Shown: positions 7,388-15,995 of the stretch, in pieces
How the letters are laid out: each line of letters opens with the position of its first letter
Numbering within the stretch: position 1 is the first letter of the stretch
NCBI RefSeq assembly: GCF_900609055.1
Contig: NZ_UXAW01000118.1
Span: forward strand, 1-64,000
DNA from: Pseudogemmobacter humi
Lineage (GTDB): Bacteria; Pseudomonadota; Alphaproteobacteria; Rhodobacterales; Rhodobacteraceae
Reading direction: 5' to 3'
Length of the DNA: 64,000 nucleotides
Notes under the pieces: generated by a model
Seen by the model: the letters and a program-made list of their open reading frames with translations, nothing else
Database searches by the model: none
Told to the model about the DNA's origin: nothing
Position numbers and translations under genes: made by a program

Positions 7388-8116
7388 TCAGGCCACTTCT
7401 GCAACGTCGGCGTTGAGGCGATATCCGCCGCCCCATTCGGTAATGATCAGCTTCGGCGCCCTTGCATTGTCGCCAAGTTTGCGTCGCAGCCGGAAGACAC
7501 AATTGTCGGCCGCCCGGGCGCTGGCCAGCACCTTTGGTCCCCGGATAATACCGGAGATGTCATCGCGACGGAAAACACGACCAGGTTGCTCCAGCATTGC
7601 CTCCAGCAGACGGTTCTCGCCCGTGGTGAGAATGATATCCTCCCCCCCGTCGACATGAACCACCCGAATCTGCGGATCATGTGTGAAGGCAAGGAACCGC
7701 CGCCTGACACGGACAGCAATCTCTTCAGGGGGCTCCGACGCTGCCACTCTGCGCCGCATCACGGCATTTATTCTGGCGAGCAACTCCCTCGGATTGAAAG
7801 GCTTGGTGATATAATCGTCCGCACCTATATCGAGCCCGCGAATTTTATTAGCATCGCTATGCAGCGCCGTCAGAAAGATGATCGGAATCTCTCTGTTCTC
7901 GGAGATATACCTGCAAAAGCTGAGGCCATCTTCTCCGGGCATCATAATATCCAGAAGAATGACGTCGAACTTTCTGTTCACAATGATTTTCCGCGCAGCA
8001 AGCGCGGACTCTGCAACGCTGACGGTCATTCCGTTGCGTTGCAGATACATTGACAATGTTCGCCTGATATCTTCGGAGTCGTCGACTAACAGAATTCGCC
8101 CTGAACTCGTTCGCAT
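7388..8116 (-). CDS. OmpR-family response regulator (PfeR-like)
   Basis: A 242-residue DNA-binding regulator. The receiver domain has the acidic pair VDDSED, phospho-acceptor Asp56 in VILLDIMMPGEDG, Thr in FLTA and Lys in YITKPF. The C-terminal winged helix (LTTGENRLLEAMLEQPGRVFRRDDISG...NCVFRLRRKLGD...IITEWGGGYRL) is of the Trans_Reg_C type. It precedes and probably shares its transcript with the kinase gene. A 9-bp inverted repeat at 8244-8274, between this gene and the receptor gene, is a candidate target. Confidence 0.87.
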   Translation of the reverse strand: MRTSSGRILLVDDSEDIRRTLSMYLQRNGMTVSVAESALAARKIIVNRKFDVILLDIMMPGEDGLSFCRYISENREIPIIFLTALHSDANKIRGLDIGADDYITKPFNPRELLARINAVMRRRVAASEPPEEIAVRVRRRFLAFTHDPQIRVVHVDGGEDIILTTGENRLLEAMLEQPGRVFRRDDISGIIRGPKVLASARAADNCVFRLRRKLGDNARAPKLIITEWGGGYRLNADVAEVA

Positions 8117-8243
8117 CTTCTTTGCCCGGCCAGCGAGTCAGCCTGATGAACTATTTGCTCAGACTTGCTCGCCGCAGTATATTTCACCTTCATCTCAGAG
8201 CGCAATATGGTGATTTCGCAACGCATCTTCATAAAATCACCCC

Positions 8244-8274
8244 TGTCAAAGCCCCAAATTGTCCCGCTTTGACA
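8244..8274. promoter_or_regulatory. Inverted repeat in the regulator/receptor divergent interval
   Basis: TGTCAAAGC (8244-8252) and GCTTTGACA (8266-8274) form perfect 9-bp arms around a 13-bp centre. It lies 128 bp from the response-regulator start and 114 bp from the receptor start. It is the strongest symmetric site in this AT-richer interval and a candidate for the response regulator. TTGACA at 8269-8274 could serve as a -35 element but lacks a good -10. Confidence 0.5.
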
Positions 8275-8387
8275 ACTGGCGACAAAATCCACCGGTTTTT
8301 TGTTGCGCGCCAAACCGCGAAGGCGCTTTGAGATGTGCGAGCAAGCCAGCCGCCAGCTCTGAAAAGTCACCAAACCAGGAGCATGTG

Positions 8388-10571
8388 ATGGCCAAGCTGT
8401 CCTCGCGCCTTGCCTCGGGCACGGCGTTGGTATTGTTACTTTCTACGGGCGTTCTCGTAGGCGCTGCATCGGCTCAGACGGCTGCGACGGAAGACGATTC
8501 AATTGATCTCGGGACGATCATTCTGTCTGCTGAAGAACAGATCAAGCAGGCGCTCGGCGTGTCCAACATCACGGCGGAAGACCTGGAGAAAACGCCTGTC
8601 GCGAATGACATTTCCGAGATTGTACGCAAAATGCCAGGCGTCAATCTTACCGGAAACTCGGCGTCCGGGGCGCGCGGCAACAACCGCCAGATTGATATTC
8701 GGGGCATGGGGCCGGAAAATACCCTTATTCTGATCGACGGCAAACCTGTCACCTCACGAAATTCGGTGAAAATGGGTCGCCAGGCCGAACGCGACACGCG
8801 CGGCGATTCCAACTGGGTTCCTGCCGAGATGATCGAGAGAATTGAAATCATTCGCGGACCTGCCGCGGCGCGTTACGGCTCGGGTGCGGCGGGTGGGGTC
8901 GTAAATATCATCACCAGAAAACCCGAAGAATTTACCGCGACCGCCGGTCTTCACTATACCATCCCGGCCAACAAACTGGAGGGCGGCACCAAACGCGCCA
9001 ATTTCATGCTGGCCGGTCCGATTGGTCAGGATCTCAGCTTCCGTTTCTATGGAAACATCAATAAATCCGAAGCTGACGATATTGCACTGAATGCCGATGC
9101 TGCGGTTCTCGCCGGCACGACAACTCAGGCCGGTCGCGAGGGCGTCACCAACAAGGATGTTGGCGCTCTTCTGCGGTGGGAGCCGAATGGAAGTCACCAG
9201 GTTGATCTGGACTTTTCCTTCTCGCGCCAGGGCAATGAATATTCCGGGGACAGCAACAGCGGCTCTTTACAGCCCGATGTGAACGGCGTGAATATCATTG
9301 GTCAGGAAACCAATAAGATGCTGCGCCGCACCCTTGCGGTGACCCACCGCGGTGACTTTGATTTCGGTGAATCCTTCAGCTATCTGCAATGGGAAAATAC
9401 CCGCAATACCCGCAACGGTGTTTCGACGGGTGGCAGCCCCGACAATATCAGCACGACCGAGCAGTCGACAATCGTCTATGATTCGATCACAGCGAAATCG
9501 GAGTGGATCCTCCCGATCTCCATTTTCAGCCGCGAGGGCAAGCTGACGCTTGGTGGTGAGTATCGTGGTGAAATCCTCGACGACGAAAACGCCACCGGGG
9601 CGAGCAATATCAATAGCGGCCAGCCGCTCCATGATGAGCAACATCAGATCGGGCTTTATGCCGAGGCCAATATTCTCTGGGGGGAGAGCCTCACGCTGAC
9701 CCCGGGTCTGCGCTATGATTACGGCGATACCTATGGGTCGAACTGGTCGCCCAGTCTGAATGCAACCTATGCTTTCAACGACGAATGGTCGATGAAGCTG
9801 GGAATTGCGCGGGCCTTCAAAGCCCCGAACCTGTTCCAGCTCAACCCCAACTATGTCTATTCGACCATGGGCATGGGCTGCCCGGCCGGAGTGACGACGC
9901 CCTGTGAAATCCTCGGCAATCCGGATCTTGAACCGGAAAGCAGCGTCAATAAGGAAATCGGCTTTGCCTATGCCGGCGACAACGGCCTCTCGGGCAGCCT
10001 GACCTGGTTCCGGAACGACTATAAAAACCGTATCGCACCGGGGCTTACCTCTGCTGGCGTCAGGCCCGCCGGCGGCAGCTATCTGCGGTGGGAGAACACC
10101 CCCGACGCCATCGTCGAAGGGGTTGAAGGCAACTTCTCCACCCCGATTGGCGAGGCGTTTTTGTTCAACGTCAACGTGACCAAGATGATCACCTCGGTCG
10201 GAAAACTCCGTCTTGCGAATGGCTCCATGATCGAGAACCCGCTCAGCCTGGTTCCGGATCATACGATCAACGCCTCGCTCGACTGGGCGGTGCGCGACGA
10301 TCTGACTTTTACGCTCTCGGCCACGCATTACGGCAAGATCGAAGCCGCAACCTATGCGGTTCATACCGGGATCGCGAATACCGATCTTGAGACCCGCAGT
10401 GCCTATACCCTGGTCAATCTCGGGATGAAATGGGATGTCTCGGAAAAGGCCGGGATCAGTGCCGGCGTGACCAATATCTTCAACGAGCAGATCTTCCGGA
10501 CGGGGGATGGTGCGAACACCTTCAATGAACCGGGGCGCGCCTTCTATATCGGCCTGAACGCTACCTTCTGA
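8388..10571 (+). CDS. TonB-dependent catecholate siderophore receptor (FepA/PfeA-like)
   Basis: A 727-residue outer-membrane receptor importing ferric siderophore with TonB energy. A signal peptide (~1-29, ending GAASA) is followed by a possible TonB box (DSIDLGTIILSA), a plug domain ~55-165 and a 22-strand barrel ending in Phe. The plug reads PGVNLTGNSASGARGNNRQIDIRGMGPENTLILIDGKPV, then RIEIIRGPAAARYGSGAAGGVVNIITRKP, which is close to the text of FepA/PfeA enterobactin receptors. The ATG at 8388 follows AGGAG and begins the signal peptide; the frame extends upstream without purpose. A terminator-like hairpin follows at 10581. With the divergent two-component genes it forms a PfeRSA-like unit. 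Confidence 0.9.
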   Translation: MAKLSSRLASGTALVLLLSTGVLVGAASAQTAATEDDSIDLGTIILSAEEQIKQALGVSNITAEDLEKTPVANDISEIVRKMPGVNLTGNSASGARGNNRQIDIRGMGPENTLILIDGKPVTSRNSVKMGRQAERDTRGDSNWVPAEMIERIEIIRGPAAARYGSGAAGGVVNIITRKPEEFTATAGLHYTIPANKLEGGTKRANFMLAGPIGQDLSFRFYGNINKSEADDIALNADAAVLAGTTTQAGREGVTNKDVGALLRWEPNGSHQVDLDFSFSRQGNEYSGDSNSGSLQPDVNGVNIIGQETNKMLRRTLAVTHRGDFDFGESFSYLQWENTRNTRNGVSTGGSPDNISTTEQSTIVYDSITAKSEWILPISIFSREGKLTLGGEYRGEILDDENATGASNINSGQPLHDEQHQIGLYAEANILWGESLTLTPGLRYDYGDTYGSNWSPSLNATYAFNDEWSMKLGIARAFKAPNLFQLNPNYVYSTMGMGCPAGVTTPCEILGNPDLEPESSVNKEIGFAYAGDNGLSGSLTWFRNDYKNRIAPGLTSAGVRPAGGSYLRWENTPDAIVEGVEGNFSTPIGEAFLFNVNVTKMITSVGKLRLANGSMIENPLSLVPDHTINASLDWAVRDDLTFTLSATHYGKIEAATYAVHTGIANTDLETRSAYTLVNLGMKWDVSEKAGISAGVTNIFNEQIFRTGDGANTFNEPGRAFYIGLNATF

Positions 10572-10580
10572 CCGAATTGG

Positions 10581-10611
10581 CTGGCCGGAGAAGTCCGGCC
10601 AGTTCTTTCTT
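10581..10611 (+). terminator. Hairpin plus T-rich tail after the receptor gene
   Basis: CTGGCCGGA (10581-10589), loop GAAG and TCCGGCCAG (10594-10602) are followed by TTCTTTCTT. It ends, or partly attenuates, the receptor transcript before the small downstream genes. Confidence 0.65.
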
Positions 10612-10627
10612 ACTGGAAGGGCAACAC

Positions 10628-10885
10628 ATGAACCGGACAGCAACAGGACTTTGGGCCGGCGCAATTGCGCTGACCGCAGAGTATGCCAGTGCCGAGGAGA
10701 ATTACTTCGCCACCGCGCGACGTCACGGCAATCAGGTGATGTTTGAAATTGCCGGACCCCAGGACCTTGTTTGTAGCGGCAAGACCAGCGGCGAAATCCG
10801 TCGCAATGAAGAACGGTCGGAATGGGAAATCTCTTTCCACCACAAACAACACGGACGGGCCGAAATCCGGGCCGTCTGGAAATAA
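10628..10885 (+). CDS. Small periplasmic protein of unknown function
   Basis: An 85-residue protein with an N-terminal signal peptide (MNRTATGLWAGAIALTAEYASAEE). The mature ~60 residues are charged and compact with one Cys (DLVCSGKTSGEIRRNEERSEWEISFHHKQHGRAEIRAVWK). The ATG at 10628 is chosen because GGAAGG stands just upstream and it begins the signal peptide. It lies between the siderophore receptor and the beta-propeller gene on the same strand and is probably part of the same iron-responsive set. Family not recognised. Confidence 0.6.
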   Translation: MNRTATGLWAGAIALTAEYASAEENYFATARRHGNQVMFEIAGPQDLVCSGKTSGEIRRNEERSEWEISFHHKQHGRAEIRAVWK

Positions 10886-10908
10886 ATCCATCATTGCAAG
10901 GAATGCCA

Positions 10909-12306
10909 ATGCGTTCTCTGAATCCGCGCCGGATGTTCGGCGCTTCGCTTCTCGTAATCATCGCCTCGATCGCGCCAGGTCTTGCGGACACGGTCTTCAC
11001 CCCGGTCGTGGATTTCCCGGGCCAGGTCAGCGCCACCTCGGCAACCAGGGGAGAGCCGGTCTATAAGGGCAGCAAGGTCGTCATCTCGGGTGAAAAGCTG
11101 ATCCCGGGCCAGGAGATCACCCTGATGCGCGGCCCGACCGTTCTGAATGCCGCGGGCCCGCTGGTGGTCGATGCCGAAGGCAAGTTCAGCTTTGAGCTGA
11201 CGGTGGATGCCGATGCCGCGACCGGCCAGCAACCTGTTCTCGTCATTGCGGAAAAACCTGCTGCGGCTGAAATGATCACCCTGAAGATTTCCCCCGAGAT
11301 TCCGATCTCGGGCACTGAGAAATTCGCCATCGCGAATGGGCCGGTGACCCGAGGCCTCTATCAGGTGGACTATTCCGAAGCCTCAAAGGCGGTCTTCGTT
11401 GCCTCGGCGGTCGGACGCCCGCCGGTCAGACAATCGGCGTTGACCAAGCTGGACGCAGAAACGCTGGCGGTTCTCGCCCAAGCAGAGCCGCCAGCCGCGC
11501 CCGCGCGCGAGGATGAGGACGGGGGCGTCTTCGCGGTTTACGGCGTCGGTGTCGATGATGCCAATGGCACCGTCTGGGTCACCAATTCGCGTCAGAACAC
11601 CATCGCGGTCTACGCCCAGGCCGACCTTAAACTGATCAAACAATTCGAGCCGGGCGCGGTGAACCATGCCCGCGACGTGGTGATCGACGAGATCAACGGC
11701 CGCGCCTATGCCTCCGCCACCCGGACCGGCAATATCGAGGTGTTTGACACCAGGACGCTGGAGCAACTCGCTCCGATAGTCATCACCTCGGCGAAGCGCG
11801 GCGGCGAATATTCTGCCATGTCGCTCGATATCGACCCGGCCAGCGGCAAGCTGTTCAATGTCTCGATGAGCACGAATGAACTGGCCGTGATCGATCTGAA
11901 AAGCGGTGAGTCCCGTCTGATCGACCTGCCCGGCGCCAAAGCTGCGGCAGGGGTTGCCTATGACGCAAAGGAGGGTCTGATCTTTGTCGTCTCGCAGCAA
12001 TCGGATAATCTGCTCATTATCGACGAGGCCAGCGGCGAGATCAAATTCGATCTGCCGGTAGGTGCGCAGCCGCTGAACGTGACTTTCGAGCCGAAAAGCG
12101 GTCTCGCTTATGTCGCCAATCGCGGCTCGGGCACCATCGCAGTGGTGAATCGCAAGGGCGAGATCGTCGCCAATCTCGATGCCGGCAACTCCACCAACCA
12201 ACTGCGCGCAGATGGCGAGGGCCGTATCTGGGCCGTCAACAAGGCGCGTGGAGAAAATGATCCGACCGGCGACAATATCTGGCGCATTACGCTGGCCGCC
12301 GAATAA
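10909..12306 (+). CDS. YncE-like periplasmic beta-propeller protein
   Basis: A 465-residue secreted protein. A signal peptide (MRSLNPRRMFGASLLVIIASIAPGLA) and a ~120-residue N-terminal beta-rich region (VFTPVVDFPGQVSAT...PGQEITLMRGPTVLN) precede a seven-bladed propeller of YVTN/NHL-type repeats: VYGVGVDDANGTVWVTNSRQNTIAVYAQADLKLIKQF, VVIDEINGRAYASATRTGNIEVFDTRTLE and VTFEPKSGLAYVANRGSGTIAVVNRKGEIVANLDAG. The closest characterised relative by design is E. coli YncE, an iron-regulated periplasmic protein. The ATG at 10909 has AAGGA eight bases upstream. Position behind the siderophore receptor suggests a periplasmic role in iron uptake. Confidence 0.75.
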   Translation: MRSLNPRRMFGASLLVIIASIAPGLADTVFTPVVDFPGQVSATSATRGEPVYKGSKVVISGEKLIPGQEITLMRGPTVLNAAGPLVVDAEGKFSFELTVDADAATGQQPVLVIAEKPAAAEMITLKISPEIPISGTEKFAIANGPVTRGLYQVDYSEASKAVFVASAVGRPPVRQSALTKLDAETLAVLAQAEPPAAPAREDEDGGVFAVYGVGVDDANGTVWVTNSRQNTIAVYAQADLKLIKQFEPGAVNHARDVVIDEINGRAYASATRTGNIEVFDTRTLEQLAPIVITSAKRGGEYSAMSLDIDPASGKLFNVSMSTNELAVIDLKSGESRLIDLPGAKAAAGVAYDAKEGLIFVVSQQSDNLLIIDEASGEIKFDLPVGAQPLNVTFEPKSGLAYVANRGSGTIAVVNRKGEIVANLDAGNSTNQLRADGEGRIWAVNKARGENDPTGDNIWRITLAAE

Positions 12307-12323
12307 GGCCGCGTCGTCAGATT

Positions 12324-12356
12324 GCGCCCCGCCCGTTTTCCCCGTCGGGCGGGGCG
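12324..12356 (+). terminator. Strong hairpin between the propeller and methyltransferase genes
   Basis: GCGCCCCGCCCG (12324-12335) and CGGGCGGGGCGC (12346-12356 plus one base) pair across a 10-nt loop. Only a weak pyrimidine tail follows, so it may reduce but not abolish read-through into the methyltransferase gene. Confidence 0.5.
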
Positions 12357-12380
12357 CTCTCATGGCAAGGAGATCCGGGC

Positions 12381-13736
12381 ATGTCCCCAGAAGCCTCAAA
12401 TTATATCCGTTCTGTTGCCTATCCGGACTATTTTCATCGCGAGCAATCGCCGGTCTGGACCGCAACAGTCATGGCGGCGCTCGGCCATTCCACGCCGGGG
12501 CGTCGTGGAACGCGATGGTGCGAGTTGGGATGCGGTCAGGGCTTCAGCGCAACGCTGTTTGCGGCCGTCAACCCGAACATGCAGTTCCATGGCATAGATA
12601 TCAACCCCGACCATATACGGGTCGCCCGCGAGCGCGCGCACCGGGCCGGGCTCAGCAATGTCACCTTCGAATGTGCGGACCTTCGGGAGGTAGAGGAGCG
12701 CACCGGCGTTTACGACTTCATCTCCTGCTTCGGCGTTTTGTCCTGGGTTGGGCAGGATGTCCGTCAGTCCGTCATTGATTTCATCGGGCGCAATCTGGCT
12801 CCCGGCGGTGTCGCCACACTTCACTATATGAGCGATCCCGGCGGCGCCGTATTGCGGGCCTTCCATTCCGTATTCAGAGCATTGTCTGACAGGCAGGATC
12901 CTGTTGGAGAGGGATTTAAGCTGCTCAGTTCAATGCGAGACGCGAAAGCCGGCTTCTTCCAGCTCTATCCGGTTGCCTCGGAGGCGTTGGACGCGCTGAT
13001 GCGGGAAAGGCCGGCCTATGTGGCGCATGAATACCTGAATCCCGACTTCCTGCCCCTGCCCTTCGGTGAAGTTTGCCAAAGCATGAACGCCTCCGGGCTC
13101 GAATGGCGAGGGAGCGCCAATCCCCTTGAGAATATTGACGCCTTTTCGATACCCGGCGGCGCAGCGGATGCTATCACTGAGATTCCTGAAGGCGTGCTGC
13201 GGGAGACCATGAAGGATCTGGCCCGCAATCAAACCCGTCGGGTAGATATCTTTACCCGGAAAAGGAATGACGTTGCTTCGGTTAAACACATCGGGCTTCT
13301 TGATGGCTTCATTTGGGGGCTGATCCCCGGAACGGATCTGCCCGCCGATGGCGTGTTTGCGAGTTCGATCGGACCGGTTGAATTTGATGTCCGGATCTTA
13401 TCGGCATTGGTCAGCATCCTGCGCAGAAGACCAGCCCGCTTCAGCGAAATGCTGCGAAGTGAGCCCTTCCCGGGGCGGGCAGCCCTGCTGAACCAGTGCC
13501 TGCAAGTTCTGCTGACCGCAGGAATCGCCCATCCGGTGTTTCCGGGATTTGACTCTGATGCCGCCCGAAAACTGAACAGCATTCTCCGGGCGGCGGCCGC
13601 AGCCGGGCATGACGTGCCAGGGCTGGCTGCACCGGCGCTTGCCTCGGGGATAGGCTTTGATACGGTGGCGCTGAACATGCTCTATTCGGGGCGAGGGCTT
13701 ACTCAGAAAGCACTTTTGGCGCTTCTGCCAGCCTGA
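12381..13736 (+). CDS. SAM-dependent methyltransferase with a methyltransferase-regulatory domain
   Basis: A 451-residue cytoplasmic enzyme. Motif I is RWCELGCGQGFSATLFA (residues ~45-61), followed by HGIDINPDHIRVARERA and the acidic FECADLREV, the class I Rossmann order for S-adenosylmethionine binding. FISCFGVLSWV and NLAPGGVATLHYMS complete the fold. From ~215 a second domain (LNPDFLPLPFGEVCQSMNASGLEWRGSANPLENIDAF...) matches the MethyTransf_Reg type, and a helical C-terminal tail closes the protein. The acceptor is unknown. It is the last gene of the siderophore-receptor cassette; candidates for its target are a siderophore, a receptor component or a surface molecule. The start at 12381 has AAGGAGA upstream. 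Confidence 0.8.
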   Translation: MSPEASNYIRSVAYPDYFHREQSPVWTATVMAALGHSTPGRRGTRWCELGCGQGFSATLFAAVNPNMQFHGIDINPDHIRVARERAHRAGLSNVTFECADLREVEERTGVYDFISCFGVLSWVGQDVRQSVIDFIGRNLAPGGVATLHYMSDPGGAVLRAFHSVFRALSDRQDPVGEGFKLLSSMRDAKAGFFQLYPVASEALDALMRERPAYVAHEYLNPDFLPLPFGEVCQSMNASGLEWRGSANPLENIDAFSIPGGAADAITEIPEGVLRETMKDLARNQTRRVDIFTRKRNDVASVKHIGLLDGFIWGLIPGTDLPADGVFASSIGPVEFDVRILSALVSILRRRPARFSEMLRSEPFPGRAALLNQCLQVLLTAGIAHPVFPGFDSDAARKLNSILRAAAAAGHDVPGLAAPALASGIGFDTVALNMLYSGRGLTQKALLALLPA

Positions 13737-13822
13737 TGGATGACCCTTCTGCTGACTGCGGTGTGATCGCCATGGGGCGTTCCAGACCACCGTCGCAGAG
13801 GTGTCGGCCAGGGTATCCACGC

Positions 13823-13965
13823 GGCTCTGTTGCACACATCCCGTGAGGGATTCATCACGTGAATACAGCGTGATAGCTGTGATGGATGAGCAGACCGCCG
13901 CCCCTGACCTGCACAAGACGCTGAACTGGCGGGCCTGCAACGAGGCGCTCACGCGCCGGGGCTAG
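13823..13965 (+). pseudogene. Second remnant of the IS5-like element (left end and 5' transposase piece)
   Basis: GGCTCTGTTGCACACATCC, then TTCATCACGTGAATACAGCGTGATAGC, leads to ATGAGCAGACC at 13886, the same succession as at 5767-5829. The transposase N-terminus is recognisable as HKTLNWRACNEALTRRG just before a TAG at 13963, but it is out of frame with the ATG, so there is at least one frameshift plus truncation. Confidence 0.6.
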
Positions 13966-14216
13966 TGCCCGCATCAGGCGACCTTCATCGCAGCCTGAAA
14001 CTTTACCCGCAGGCTTCAGACGCTCAATAGCCCCACTCCCTGCGGATATATCTGCAAGGCCCGGACCTCAGAGCCAGACAGATCGCGATCCCTCAGAGGC
14101 CGGGGCTGAAAAGCCAGCGGCTTATGCCCCGGGGGGAAAGCCGTCCCTCTGAATAGTTGTAAAAATGAAATGACAAATGTATCAGGAAAGAGCCACCCAG
14201 CCGAAAGGGGCCCGCC
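13966..14216. other. Intergenic, no clear feature
   Basis: No convincing gene. A weak promoter-like pair, TTGTAA (14157-14162) and TATCAG (14180-14185) with 17 bp between, lies in a short AT-rich patch before the kinase gene; AAAGGGG before 14217 is the ribosome-binding site. Confidence 0.35.
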
Positions 14217-15995
14217 ATGACCAGAAGCAAGAAGCTGATCAACGCGCCCGAGGATGTGATCTCCCAGATGATCGCGGGCATGGTCGCCGCGCATCCCGAT
14301 ATGCTGTGCCTTGAGGGCGAAACCGGCCGCGCCGTGGTGGCGGTGGACGGCCCGCGCGAGGGCAAGGTCGGCGTGGTGATCGGCGGCGGCTCGGGGCATG
14401 AGCCGGCTTTCGCGGGCTATGTCGGGCGCGGTCTCGCGGATGCGGCGGCGGTGGGGAATGTCTTCGCCTCGCCCTCGCCCGACCATATCGCCGACGCGGG
14501 CCGCGCGGCGGACGGCGGCGCGGGTGTGGTGCTGCTTTACGGCAATTACACCGGCGATGTGATGAATTTCACCATGGCCGCCGAAGTGCTGGAGGCCGAG
14601 GGCACCCCGGTGCGCCAGGTGGCGGTCATCGACGATGTGGCCTCGGCGCCCCCCGACCGGCGGGGCGAGCGGCGCGGCATCGCGGGCGACTTCTTCGTGT
14701 TCAGGATCGCGGGCGCCGCGGCCGATCTGGGCGAGCCGCTGGCGCGGGTCGAGGCGCTGGCGCAGAAGGCCAATGCCAATACGCTGTCGATGGGGGTGGC
14801 GCTGTCGCCGTGCTCGCTGCCGCAGACCGGCCGGCCGAATTTCGAGATCGGCGAAGATGAGATGGAAATCGGCATGGGCCTGCATGGCGAGCCCGGCGTG
14901 CGCCGCGACAAGCTCGCCCGTGCCGATGCGGTCGCGGACGAACTGATGGGCGCGATCCTGGCTGAGCTGGCGCCCGAACCGGGCGCGCGGGTGGCGGTGC
15001 TGGTGAACGGGCTCGGCGCCACCGGGCAGCTTGAGCTTTACATCCTGTTCAACCGGGTGAAGCAGATCCTCGATGCGCGGGGGGTGGTGATCCACCGCTC
15101 CTGGGTCGGCGAATATGCGACCTCGCTGGAGATGGCGGGGGCCTCGGTCACGCTGATGAAGCTGGACGAAGAGCTGGCGGCGCTGCTCGACCACCCCTGC
15201 CGGACGCCCGCGCTGGTGGTCGGCGCGGTGGATCCCGCGCCGCGGGCGGCCCGCAGGCCGAGGCGTGTGGCCGCGACCGAGGCGGCGCCTCTCGCGCAAG
15301 GGCCGCTGATTGAAACCGGCAGGGTGACGCCGCAGATCTTCCGCGCCCTGCTGGCCGGGGCCGGGGCGCAGATCATCGCCGCGCGCGACTGGCTGTCCGA
15401 ACTCGACGGCGTGATCGGCGACGGCGACCATGGCGTGACGATGGAGATCGGCTGGAAAGCGGTGCAGACCGCGCTGGACGCCGCGCCCGAGGGCGAGACG
15501 ATCACCGGCACCTGCCAGCGGGTGGCGAAAGCGTTCCTCGATGCGGTCGGGGCGTCTTCCGGGCCGCTTTACGCCAGCGCGTTCCAGCGCGCAGGCGCGG
15601 CGGTCGACGACCGGCTGAACCTGGACGCGGGCGCGCTGGCGGCCTGGCTCGCGGGCGCGCTGGACGGGATCCTGTCGCGCGGCGGGGCGCAGCCCGGAGA
15701 CAAGACCATGATCGACGCCTGGGTTCCAGCGGTGGAAGCGGCGCGGGCCGCGCAGGGCATCGAAACCGATGTGCTGCGCGCCGCCCGCGACGGGGCCGAG
15801 GCCGGGATGCGTGCCACCGCAGAACTGGAATCGCGGCGCGGGCGGTCGGCCAAACTGGGCGCGCGCTCGGTCGGGCATATCGACCCCGGCGCGGCCTCGA
15901 CCTTCATCCTGCTGCGCGCGATGTCGGCGGCGCTTGACCGGGCACTCCTGGAAAGCGCGCTTCAGCCCCGCTGTGTGGCGCCGCCATCGACGTAA
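14217..15995 (+). CDS. Dihydroxyacetone kinase-type protein, DhaK-DhaL fusion
   Basis: A 592-residue cytoplasmic single-chain kinase using ATP. The N-terminal DhaK part (~1-330) has GGGSGHEP, the substrate-loop YGNYTGDVMNF and MGLHGEPGV with the His that forms the covalent hemiaminal with the ketone in this family. The C-terminal DhaL part (~355-570) has IGDGDHGVTME with the metal-binding Asp cluster, ASSGPLYASAF, and GDKTMIDAW. All key residues are present. Substrate may be dihydroxyacetone or another small ketose such as erythrulose; no neighbouring glycerol or tetritol gene decides this. Its 3' end overlaps the convergent entA-like gene by 34 bp. Confidence 0.85.
   Translation: MTRSKKLINAPEDVISQMIAGMVAAHPDMLCLEGETGRAVVAVDGPREGKVGVVIGGGSGHEPAFAGYVGRGLADAAAVGNVFASPSPDHIADAGRAADGGAGVVLLYGNYTGDVMNFTMAAEVLEAEGTPVRQVAVIDDVASAPPDRRGERRGIAGDFFVFRIAGAAADLGEPLARVEALAQKANANTLSMGVALSPCSLPQTGRPNFEIGEDEMEIGMGLHGEPGVRRDKLARADAVADELMGAILAELAPEPGARVAVLVNGLGATGQLELYILFNRVKQILDARGVVIHRSWVGEYATSLEMAGASVTLMKLDEELAALLDHPCRTPALVVGAVDPAPRAARRPRRVAATEAAPLAQGPLIETGRVTPQIFRALLAGAGAQIIAARDWLSELDGVIGDGDHGVTMEIGWKAVQTALDAAPEGETITGTCQRVAKAFLDAVGASSGPLYASAFQRAGAAVDDRLNLDAGALAAWLAGALDGILSRGGAQPGDKTMIDAWVPAVEAARAAQGIETDVLRAARDGAEAGMRATAELESRRGRSAKLGARSVGHIDPGAASTFILLRAMSAALDRALLESALQPRCVAPPST

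Noticed and set aside
9267-11036. 589-residue minus-strand frame opposite the FepA-like receptor
   Set aside because: Antisense shadow; the plus-strand receptor is unambiguous by motif order.
14016-15878. 620-residue minus-strand frame opposite the dihydroxyacetone kinase
   Set aside because: Antisense shadow with His/Arg/Gly-rich text and no domain.
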